Shown: one piece after another, positions 1 through 5,524 of the stretch | Numbering within the stretch: the stretch's first letter is position 1 | Layout: every line of letters starts with the position of its first letter | Origin: Chloroflexota bacterium | GTDB lineage: Bacteria; Chloroflexota; Dehalococcoidia; SZUA-161; JAUWZY01 | Assembly (NCBI GenBank): GCA_030615045.1 | Contig: JAUWZY010000028.1 | Span: 1-9,045 of the forward strand | Direction: 5' to 3' | Length of the DNA stretch: 9,045 nucleotides | Notes under the pieces: generated by a model | What the model saw: only the letters and a program-made list of their open reading frames with translations | Told to the model about the DNA's origin: nothing | Database searches by the model: none | Made by a program: the position numbers and the translations under genes

Positions 1-11
1 TGGCACGATAG

Positions 12-467
12 CTCAAGAACGCCGAAGCCGATTTCGACCCCGTCTCCGAGCTCTTCCTCTTTGCCGCCGCGCGAGCCCGCCTTGTGTCCCAGGTCATCGG
101 CCCCGCCTTGGGAAAAGGGGAGATAGTTATCTCCGACCGCTTCGCCGATTCCACAGCTGCCTATCAGGGATATGGCCGGGGACTGGATTTGAGCTTTGTC
201 AACGCCGTTAACCACGCCGCTACCGGGGGATTGCGCCCCAACCTTATCGTCCTACTGGACATCGAGGTCGAAGCAGGGCTCGGGCGCAAAAGGTCGAAAC
301 AAGATCGCTTTGAGCGAGAGGAAATTGCCTTCCATCACAGGGTTAGAGAGGGCTATCTCAAACTGGCTGCTGCCGACCCCGGGCGCTGGCTGGTGCTCGA
401 TGCCTCCTTGCCCAAAAAAGAGGTTGAAGAGCTTATCTGGGAGCGGGTAAAGCAGCTCCTGCCCTAA
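12..467 (+). CDS. tmk: Thymidylate kinase, 5'-truncated by the window edge
   Basis: Thymidylate kinase phosphorylates dTMP to dTDP with ATP in the cytoplasm, a required step in dTTP synthesis. About 151 codons are open from position 12. The frame shows the family core: a 'DPVSELFLFAAARA' helix region, the DRF motif followed by DSTAAYQGYGRG (the dTMP-binding loop), 'PNLIVLLDIEVE', and a lid region 'RKRSKQDRFERE' followed by 'HHRVREGYLKLA'. The family is usually about 205-215 residues, so some 55-60 N-terminal residues, including the ATP P-loop, are not present. Family homology clearly extends upstream of the GTG at 84, so 84 is probably not the true start. A TAG at 9-11 interrupts the frame where coding sequence is expected; this is either an edge sequencing error or a real nonsense mutation. 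The gene converges on pyrE, with overlapping stop codons. Identity is certain; intactness is not. Confidence 0.88.
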   Translation, partial: LKNAEADFDPVSELFLFAAARARLVSQVIGPALGKGEIVISDRFADSTAAYQGYGRGLDLSFVNAVNHAATGGLRPNLIVLLDIEVEAGLGRKRSKQDRFEREEIAFHHRVREGYLKLAAADPGRWLVLDASLPKKEVEELIWERVKQLLP

Positions 468-1018
468 ACAATACTCACCTCTCCCGAGGCATCGGCGCTC
501 AATAGGGCGACAAAATCATAGCCCCTCTCTCGGAGCTTATCTGAGCCCCCCTGATGCCGATCCAGAAGGGCGATCACCTTGACCACCTGACAGCCCTCAG
601 CCTCCACCGCCTCGATGGCGGCGAAAACAGAGGAGCCAGTGGTGATGACATCATCTACAATAGCCACCCTGCCCCCCTTGGGCAGATGACCCTCGATTTT
701 CTTTTGCGTCCCGTGCTTCTTGACCTCGGCTCTCACTATGAAGGCAGGGATAGGCTGGCCCTCAAGATGACTGACAACGGCCACCGCAGCCACGATAGGG
801 TCGGCACCCAAGGTCAAGCCGCCGATAGCATCGACCTCGCCAGCCACAAGCTGAAACACCTTCTTGGCTACAAGATAAGCGCCCTCGGGGAACAGCGTAA
901 GCATCCTGCCATCGAAATAGTAACTGCTCTTCGCCCCTGAAGCTAAGGTGAACTCGCCGCGAAGCAGGGCGTGCCTTCTGAACACCTCAAGCAATCTGCT
1001 CTCGCTTTCTTCAGCCAA
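464..1018 (-). CDS. pyrE: Orotate phosphoribosyltransferase
   Basis: PyrE joins orotate to PRPP to give orotidine 5'-phosphate, the fifth step of de novo UMP synthesis. The protein has the type I phosphoribosyltransferase fold: an N-terminal 'FTLASGAKSSYYFDGR' substrate loop, 'VRAEVKKHG' (about residues 95-103, the flexible catalytic-loop region) and the PRPP-binding loop 'VAIVDDVITTGSS' (about 118-130). Two in-frame TTG codons compete as start. The GGGAGG Shine-Dalgarno at 1025-1030 directly touches the first (1022-1024), which leaves no spacing, but lies 6 nt before the second (1016-1018). I therefore choose the second, giving 184 residues; the family usually has about 185-215. It is the last gene of the obgE-nadD-pyrE operon, 12 nt after nadD with this start (6 nt with the upstream TTG). 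Its TAG overlaps the TAA of convergent tmk. Identity is very secure. Confidence 0.95.
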   Translation of the reverse strand: MAEESESRLLEVFRRHALLRGEFTLASGAKSSYYFDGRMLTLFPEGAYLVAKKVFQLVAGEVDAIGGLTLGADPIVAAVAVVSHLEGQPIPAFIVRAEVKKHGTQKKIEGHLPKGGRVAIVDDVITTGSSVFAAIEAVEAEGCQVVKVIALLDRHQGGSDKLRERGYDFVALLSADASGEVSIV

Positions 1019-1024
1019 TTTCAA

Positions 1025-1030
1025 CCTCCC
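1025..1030 (-). promoter_or_regulatory. Shine-Dalgarno that decides the pyrE start
   Basis: On the minus strand GGGAGG follows the nadD stop almost directly. It abuts the upstream TTG (1022-1024) but sits 6 nt before the TTG at 1016-1018, which is normal spacing. This favours the downstream TTG as the pyrE initiation codon. Confidence 0.7.
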
Positions 1031-1630
1031 CTAAGTATACAGCCTGTGTTTCAATATATACGCCTCCACGGCCTCGGGCACAAGATAGCGGATGGAGAGC
1101 CCCTTAGCCACCTGCTCCCGAATCTGGGTGGAGCTGATGTCGACCTGGGGCACATCAACGACTACAACGCGGGACGAAACCCCGGGGATGGCCTGCTCCA
1201 GGGAGCGCCAGTCAAGCTCAGCATAACCGGGGCGCCTAACCGCTACTATATGACACATGCCAAGAAGGCGAGATGGCTCTTTCCAGATTGGGAGCTCAGC
1301 CAAGGTATCGAAGCCAACGATGAAGTAAAGCTCAACCTCAGCACCCAGTTCATCCCTAAGCGCCGCGATGGTATCCACAGTATAGCTGGGGCCGGGGCGC
1401 TCGAACTCAATGGTGGAGACTTTAAAATGGGGATTTGACCCAATAGCCAGCTTCAACATCTCCAGGCGATGCTCCCCTGGGGCAACCCTCCTTTCGCTTT
1501 TAAGCCAGGGCTGCCCTGCGGGAATAAAAAGCACCTCATCGAGGGCGAGCTTCAGCCTCACCTCCTCAGCGATGACGAGATGTCCCATATGGATGGGATC
1601 GAAGGTGCCACCCAAAAGACCTATCTTCAT
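1031..1630 (-). CDS. nadD: Nicotinate-nucleotide adenylyltransferase
   Basis: NadD transfers AMP from ATP to nicotinate mononucleotide to form deamido-NAD, a required step in bacterial NAD synthesis. The 199-residue protein matches the family length. It starts 'MKIGLLGGTFDPIHMGH', which contains the nucleotidyltransferase GGTFDP strand-loop and the HxGH signature (H14-H17). 'FIPAGQPWLK' is the substrate-recognition region, 'FIVGFDTLAELPIWKEP' is a typical family block, and the C-terminal nucleotide motif ISSTQIR lies at 165-171. Its ATG (1630-1628) overlaps the obgE TGA (1629-1627) as ATGA, so translation is probably coupled; the upstream Shine-Dalgarno (GGTGA) is weak, which fits coupling. 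The pairing of nadD with obg is common in bacteria. No key residue is missing and the call is secure. Confidence 0.97.
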   Translation of the reverse strand: MKIGLLGGTFDPIHMGHLVIAEEVRLKLALDEVLFIPAGQPWLKSERRVAPGEHRLEMLKLAIGSNPHFKVSTIEFERPGPSYTVDTIAALRDELGAEVELYFIVGFDTLAELPIWKEPSRLLGMCHIVAVRRPGYAELDWRSLEQAIPGVSSRVVVVDVPQVDISSTQIREQVAKGLSIRYLVPEAVEAYILKHRLYT

Positions 1631-2676
1631 TTCACCGGCTTAGGTCGAAAAACCTTGAATTCAGCCGCCTCAGCCTCGGGTTGAGGGAGGCTCAGCTGCA
1701 GCAACTCTGCGGTTTTATTCATCAGCTCGGCGATGCCCTCCCCAGTTGCCGCCGAGATGAAGTAAACCGGCGGTTCTATTCCCCTGAGCATTCTCCCCAG
1801 CTCTGGTAGCCGTGTCCGCACCGAAGGCAGGTCAATCTTGTTTATGGCAACCAGCTGAGGCTTTTCCCCCAGGGCAGGGTTGAACAGCCTGAGCTCCTCA
1901 TTTGTCTTGTTCAGATCGGAGAGGGGATGCTCAGCACTGCCGTCGAGGAGATGGATCAGGACCCTGGTGCGCTCGATGTGACGCAAGAAATCGTGACCCA
2001 GTCCACGGCCGTGATGGGCGCCCTCAATAAGCCCCGGGATTTCGGCGAGGACAAAGGCTCGATACCCCAGCTCCACCACTCCCAGAACCGGCTCAGTGGT
2101 GGTGAATGGGTAATCGGCGACCTTGGGGCTGGCTTTGGAGACAGAGCTTAACAGGGTCGACTTGCCCACATTGGGATAGCCTATGATGCCGACATCGGCG
2201 AGGAGTTTGAGGTCGAGCAATAGCTGCCATTCCTCACCTGGCTTTCCATTTCGCGCTATGCGCGGGGCTTGGTTTGTTGGGGTAGCGAAGTGAGCATTGC
2301 CCCAGCCTCCTCGCCCCCCCTTGGCCACCAGAACTCGCTGCCCATCAACGGTTAAATCAGCAAGCGTCGCTTTTCCGTTGTCTTCCTTGCGCTGCACCAG
2401 TGTTCCCAGGGGCACTGCCAAGATCACGTCATCCCCTCTCTTCCCATGCCGGTTTTTCCCCTTGCCGTGATCCCCTTTCTGCGCTCGATAGTGTCTCCGC
2501 TGTCTGAGGTGGGTTAAGGTGGAGAGGCCTCGACTAGCCACTAAAAAAACACTGCCACCATTACCCCCATCGCCACCGTCGGGGCCGCCGAAAGGGACAA
2601 ACTTCTCCCTGCGGAAGCTGACCACCCCATTCCCGCCATTTCCCGCTTTAACCCAGATCTCCACCCTATCTATCAT
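1627..2676 (-). CDS. obgE: Obg-family ribosome-assembly GTPase (no OCT domain)
   Basis: Obg/CgtA is an essential GTPase that binds the 50S ribosomal precursor and links ribosome assembly to growth state. The N-terminal glycine-rich Obg domain (about 1-158) is typical ('AGNGGNGVVSFRREK', 'GGDGGNGG', 'GGRGGWGN'). The G domain follows: G1 GYPNVGKST (166-174), G2 TTTEP (192-196), G3 EIPG (212-215), G4 NKID (279-282) and G5 SAA (308-310). G3 has Glu where most Obg proteins have Asp. The protein ends at residue 349 with 'EFKVFRPKPVK'. Family knowledge says 'FRPKPV'-type sequence begins the C-terminal OCT domain found in many Gram-positive and Chloroflexota Obg proteins, so the tail looks like a remnant of that domain. 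It is the first gene of its operon. The ATG at 2676 gives the standard N-terminus; no Shine-Dalgarno precedes it. Confidence 0.96.
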   Translation of the reverse strand: MIDRVEIWVKAGNGGNGVVSFRREKFVPFGGPDGGDGGNGGSVFLVASRGLSTLTHLRQRRHYRAQKGDHGKGKNRHGKRGDDVILAVPLGTLVQRKEDNGKATLADLTVDGQRVLVAKGGRGGWGNAHFATPTNQAPRIARNGKPGEEWQLLLDLKLLADVGIIGYPNVGKSTLLSSVSKASPKVADYPFTTTEPVLGVVELGYRAFVLAEIPGLIEGAHHGRGLGHDFLRHIERTRVLIHLLDGSAEHPLSDLNKTNEELRLFNPALGEKPQLVAINKIDLPSVRTRLPELGRMLRGIEPPVYFISAATGEGIAELMNKTAELLQLSLPQPEAEAAEFKVFRPKPVK

Positions 2677-2695
2677 GGATATATATTCTCATCTT

Positions 2696-2724
2696 ATTAT
2701 AAATCGTTACTCTAATAAACCCAA
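2696..2724 (-). promoter_or_regulatory. Sigma70-like promoter of obgE-nadD-pyrE
   Basis: The minus strand reads TTGGGT (2719-2724), a 17-bp spacer, then a perfect TATAAT (2696-2701). The -35 matches consensus only in TTG. Transcription would begin near 2689, giving a leader of only about a dozen bases before the obgE ATG, with no Shine-Dalgarno in it. The call is by inspection only. Confidence 0.6.
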
Positions 2725-2870
2725 ATAATAAGAGGCTGAAGAACTGGAAGGACTGGTATAAGAGGCATGGCGCGAGGGAGAAGTCCTTTCCCACCTATTG
2801 GGATAAATGGGGAGCGACCTGGGACTTCGGGGATGAGGGCTTGAGAAACAGCACCGACATTCAAAAAGTG
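2703..2870 (+). pseudogene. Possible decayed gene fragment, tryptophan-rich, unrecognised
   Basis: A frame is open from 2703 to the stop at 2976-2978 and continues into dnaA antisense. Its intergenic part reads as a plausible protein: 'LKNWKDWYKRHG' followed by 'PTYWDKWGATWDFGDEGL'. It has six Trp and several charged residues, and about 70% G/C at third codon positions against about 40% at first positions. There is no ATG in frame; the first TTG and GTG come late (2841 and 2868), with no ribosome binding site. If it ever was coding, it is an internal piece of a gene that has lost its start. I do not recognise the family, and chance is a real alternative. Confidence 0.25.
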
Positions 2871-2877
2871 AGCAGAA

Positions 2878-2930
2878 TTATTCCCAGTCCACGCGAGTTT
2901 TTCCCAAAAAAAGGAGACTTATTCCCAGTC
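2878..2930. repeat. Pair of 12-bp direct repeats (TTATTCCCAGTC) at the dnaA 3' end
   Basis: The 12-mer TTATTCCCAGTC occurs at 2878-2889 and again at 2919-2930, an offset of 41 bp, close to four helical turns. The second copy covers the dnaA stop codon and the last three codons. The first nine bases, TTATTCCCA, differ from the DnaA-box consensus TTATNCACA at one position. The repeat itself is seen directly; any function is inferred. Confidence 0.6.
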
Positions 2931-2935
2931 AGTCT
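2906..2935 (-). terminator. Weak candidate terminator after dnaA
   Basis: On the minus strand AGACT (2931-2935, inside the last dnaA codons) can pair with AGTCT (2915-2919) across an 11-nt loop, followed by CC and a run of seven T (2906-2912). The stem is only 5 bp and partly A-T, so termination would be weak. The T-run is the stronger part of the evidence. Confidence 0.3.
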
Positions 2936-4235
2936 TGGAGTAAAGGAGTTCTTTGATTTGCAGCATCTCGCGGTGTAAGGCATAGTTGGCATCGATCTCA
3001 GTTGCCATCTTGTGGTGGCCGTAAAGAGCAGCCTTATGATCCTTGCCCCCCAACTCGCGGCCAATCTCATTCCAGGTGCATTGGGTTTCCTCTCTGAGCA
3101 GATACATTGCGACGTGGCGAGCCAAGGCGATGGGCTTATCACGTCTTTTGCCGCGCAGGGTCTCAGGGTCTAATTTGAAGTGCTCAGCCACTGTGTTTAT
3201 TATCAGTTCAGGGGTCAGGGCTTGCTTAAAATCGGCGGTTATCCCGGTCAAAACTTGGCTCGCCAGTTGTGGGGTGGGGGTGGACTGGGTCAGTTTAGCA
3301 TAGGCTGCTACTCGATTGAGCGCCCCTTCGAGTTCACGGATGTTGCTCTGGATATGGCGGGCGATAAAGTATAATACCTCCAGGGAGACCTCGGCCTGTT
3401 GCTCCTCGGCCTTGGCTTGCAAAATAGCCACCCTTGTCTCCAGGTCTGGGGGCTGGATGTCGGCGATGAGCCCCCACTCGAAGCGGGAGCGAAGGCGATC
3501 CTCAAGCAGTGCCAGCGCCCGCGGTGGCCGGTCGCTGGAGAGCACGATCTGGCGGTTGGCATTGTGTAGGTCGTTAAAGGTATGAAATAGCTTCTCCTGG
3601 GTCTCTTGCTTGCCGGCGAAGAATTGGACATCGTCGATGAGGAGCATGTCCACGCTTCTAAATTTATTGTCGAAGTCCTCGATTCTCCTTTCCCTGAGCC
3701 CGGCGATGAACTCGTTAGTGAATTGCTCAGCGGTGACGTAAATGACTCTGATGGGGATTTGCAGCACCATATGTCCTATGGCATGCAACAAGTGTGTCTT
3801 TCCCAGTCCCACGCCACCATAGATAAAGAGCGGGTTGTAACTGGTACCTGGCCTTTCCGCAACCCCCAAGGCGGCGGCATGAGCTAAGCGATTCGAACCG
3901 CCCACGACGAACGAGGAAAAGGTATACTTAGGATTGAACCTGGGTCGATGCCAGGGATAAGGGGGACTGCCTTCCACTTCTTCCTGGCAGACCTGAAACT
4001 GCACTTCCAGAGGATGCCCTGTGCTCTGGGCTAATGTTTTCTTGATCAAGGGCCTCAGGTCCCTCTCCAGACACTCGAGGGCGAAAGTGCTCGATACCCC
4101 AATAACAAGCTGGTCCTGATGGTAGGATAACCCCACTGTATCCTTAAGCCAGGTTTCATAATTAAGCGGGCTTACTTGGCGCTGGAGTTGCTCCAGCGCT
4201 ACCTGCCAGATCTCTCTCGCTGAACCGAGCTGCAT
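2919..4235 (-). CDS. dnaA: Chromosomal replication initiator DnaA
   Basis: DnaA binds DnaA boxes at the origin, melts the adjacent AT-rich DNA and loads the helicase. The ATG at 4235, 7 nt after the fabF stop, gives 438 residues and the standard N-terminus ('REIWQVALEQLQRQVSPLNYETWLKDT', domain I, about 1-75). A TTG start 54 nt upstream would overlap fabF and adds nothing family-like. Domain II is very short. The AAA+ domain III has Walker A GGVGLGKT (140-147), Walker B LLIDDVQ (198-204), 'RLRSRFEWGL' and sensor 2 'SNIRELEGALNR'. Domain IV has 'LARHVAMYLLREET' and the signature region GGKDHKAALYGHHKM (396-410). There the usual DH-(T/S)-T-V reads DHKAA, an uncommon change at DNA-contact positions. 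It sits in a folC-fabF operon, not with dnaN. A GAGGA about 11 nt upstream is a poorly spaced Shine-Dalgarno. Confidence 0.96.
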   Translation of the reverse strand: MQLGSAREIWQVALEQLQRQVSPLNYETWLKDTVGLSYHQDQLVIGVSSTFALECLERDLRPLIKKTLAQSTGHPLEVQFQVCQEEVEGSPPYPWHRPRFNPKYTFSSFVVGGSNRLAHAAALGVAERPGTSYNPLFIYGGVGLGKTHLLHAIGHMVLQIPIRVIYVTAEQFTNEFIAGLRERRIEDFDNKFRSVDMLLIDDVQFFAGKQETQEKLFHTFNDLHNANRQIVLSSDRPPRALALLEDRLRSRFEWGLIADIQPPDLETRVAILQAKAEEQQAEVSLEVLYFIARHIQSNIRELEGALNRVAAYAKLTQSTPTPQLASQVLTGITADFKQALTPELIINTVAEHFKLDPETLRGKRRDKPIALARHVAMYLLREETQCTWNEIGRELGGKDHKAALYGHHKMATEIDANYALHREMLQIKELLYSKTDWE

Positions 4236-4242
4236 TGCTTGT

Positions 4243-5511
4243 TTAATCCTCGAATTTCTGGAACACGAGGCAGGCATTCTGCCCGCCAAAGCCGAAGCTA
4301 TTGGAGAGCACTACTTTGACCTCCTTGCTCCGGGCCGCGTTAGGCACATAGTCAAGGTCGCACTTCGGATCACGGTGCTCGTAGTTAATGGTGGGATGGA
4401 TGATGCCTGTGATTATTGTCTTGATTGAGGCGATAGCCTCCACCCCTCCTGCGCCGCCTAAAAGATGCCCCATCATCGACTTGGTGGAGCTGATGGGCAC
4501 CTTATAGGCCCGATCGCCGAAGAGCTTCTTTATCGCCAGGGTCTCGGTGGCATCGTTTAGCGGGGTTGAGGTCCCATGGGCGTTGATATAATCGACGTCC
4601 TTGGGCTCCAGCCCGGCGTCTTGAAGCGCCCAGCGCATAGCTCGCACCGCCCCTTCGCTATTAGGGGCCACGATATGGTTGGCATCGGAGGAGATGCCCA
4701 AGCCCACAAGCTCAGCCAGGATCGGGACCTCTCGGCGCAGGGCATGTTCTAAGCTCTCAAGGACTAAGATGCCGGAGCCCTCAGCGGGGACAAAGCCATC
4801 TTGATTGGCATCGAAGGGCCGGCTCGCCTTGGTCGGCTCATCGTTATTGCTGGTCAAAGCCCGCATGGCGCAGAATCCGGCAATGCCGACTTTGGTTAGG
4901 CCGGACTCAGTGCCGCCGGCAACAATGACATCAGCTGCACCCCGCCTGATCACCTCGGCACCCTCGCCGATGGCTTGCGTCGCGGCAGCGCAGGAGGTGA
5001 TCACAGTGGAGGTATATCCCTTGAGCCCGAAGGTGAGACTCACTTGGCCCGCTGCCATGTTGGCTAATACCATGGTCATGAAGAAGGGATTGAGCTTCGT
5101 CTCTCCTTTGAATATCAGTTGGCATCCCTCCTCGGTTTCAGGCAAGCCCCCGATGCCGTTGCCGAGAAGAACCCCAAGGCGCTCTCGGTCTTCCTTGGCT
5201 AAGTCCAGCTCGGCATCTTCGATGGCCATTCTGGCGGCGGCAATGGCAAATTGACTGAAGCGGGCCGTGTGCCGTGCCTGCTTTGCGGGCATGAAGTCGC
5301 AAGGATCAAACCCCTTGACCTCAGCTGCCACCTTGCAGCTGAGACCGGATGGGTCGCATCGGGTTAGCGGACCGATGCCTGACTTTCCTGCAACCAATGC
5401 CTGCCAGTAATCGGCAACGGTAAGCGCCAATGGCGTCACCGCCCCCATGCCGGTGACCACAACGCGGCGCCTGCCGTCTTGTTTTCTCCTTTTTGGGGAG
5501 ACTTCATTCAT
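4243..5511 (-). CDS. fabF: 3-oxoacyl-ACP synthase II (KASII)
   Basis: FabF condenses malonyl-ACP with acyl-ACP, releasing CO2, and drives fatty-acid chain elongation. The 422-residue protein has the thiolase fold and the complete active site: nucleophile Cys174 in 'TSCAAATQAIGEG', His312 in 'INAHGTSTPLND', Lys344 and His349 in 'SSTKSMMGHLLGGAGG', and the C-terminal 'SNSFGFGGQNACLVF' loop. Usual length is about 410-415; the small excess is a basic N-terminal stretch 'MNEVSPKRRKQDGRRR' before the family start 'VVVTGMGAVTPL'. A strong AGGAGG lies 7 nt before the ATG and supports this start. It is the middle gene of folC-fabF-dnaA. No acpP, fabD or fabG lies nearby, so this is not the usual fab cluster. 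KASI (FabB) is less likely, since such single FabF-type enzymes are common outside Proteobacteria. Confidence 0.96.
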   Translation of the reverse strand: MNEVSPKRRKQDGRRRVVVTGMGAVTPLALTVADYWQALVAGKSGIGPLTRCDPSGLSCKVAAEVKGFDPCDFMPAKQARHTARFSQFAIAAARMAIEDAELDLAKEDRERLGVLLGNGIGGLPETEEGCQLIFKGETKLNPFFMTMVLANMAAGQVSLTFGLKGYTSTVITSCAAATQAIGEGAEVIRRGAADVIVAGGTESGLTKVGIAGFCAMRALTSNNDEPTKASRPFDANQDGFVPAEGSGILVLESLEHALRREVPILAELVGLGISSDANHIVAPNSEGAVRAMRWALQDAGLEPKDVDYINAHGTSTPLNDATETLAIKKLFGDRAYKVPISSTKSMMGHLLGGAGGVEAIASIKTIITGIIHPTINYEHRDPKCDLDYVPNAARSKEVKVVLSNSFGFGGQNACLVFQKFED

Positions 5512-5518
5512 TAAATTT

Positions 5519-5524
5519 CCTCCT
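5519..5524 (-). promoter_or_regulatory. Strong Shine-Dalgarno of fabF
   Basis: A perfect AGGAGG on the minus strand lies 7 nt before the fabF ATG. Its last base pairs lie within the folC TGA region (TGAGGAGG), so ribosomes finishing folC are placed to start fabF. Confidence 0.85.

Larger units (their letters stand above)
2677..2918. other. dnaA-obgE intergenic region
   Basis: This is the longest non-coding stretch in the window (242 bp). The part nearest obgE (about 2681-2735) is very AT-rich: I count 11 G/C in 55 bases, in an otherwise GC-rich window. It contains the obgE promoter. The middle (about 2730-2870) is GC-richer, carries no promoter I can see, and has an open plus-strand frame with coding-like composition. 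A 9-bp direct repeat ATAAGAGGC occurs at 2728-2736 and 2758-2766. The part nearest dnaA has an A7 tract and a copy of a 12-bp sequence that also covers the dnaA stop codon. Confidence 0.6.

Noticed and set aside
84..86. GTG as the start of a short complete tmk
   Set aside because: Clear thymidylate kinase sequence continues upstream of it, and a protein starting here would lack the P-loop.
971..1438. 155-codon plus-strand open frame over the pyrE start and nadD
   Set aside because: It is antisense to two secure genes and has no recognisable protein sequence.
2728..2766. ATAAGAGGC direct repeat, 30 bp period, as a regulatory iteron
   Set aside because: There are only two copies of 9 bp, with no third copy or symmetry; noted in the intergenic entry only.
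4236..4289. Upstream TTG extension of dnaA by 18 residues
   Set aside because: It overlaps fabF by 47 bp and the added residues do not resemble a DnaA N-terminus; the ATG at 4235 gives the standard one.
4805..5254. 149-codon plus-strand open frame within fabF
   Set aside because: It is antisense to the fabF catalytic core and its Ser/Ala/Pro-rich translation shows no motif.
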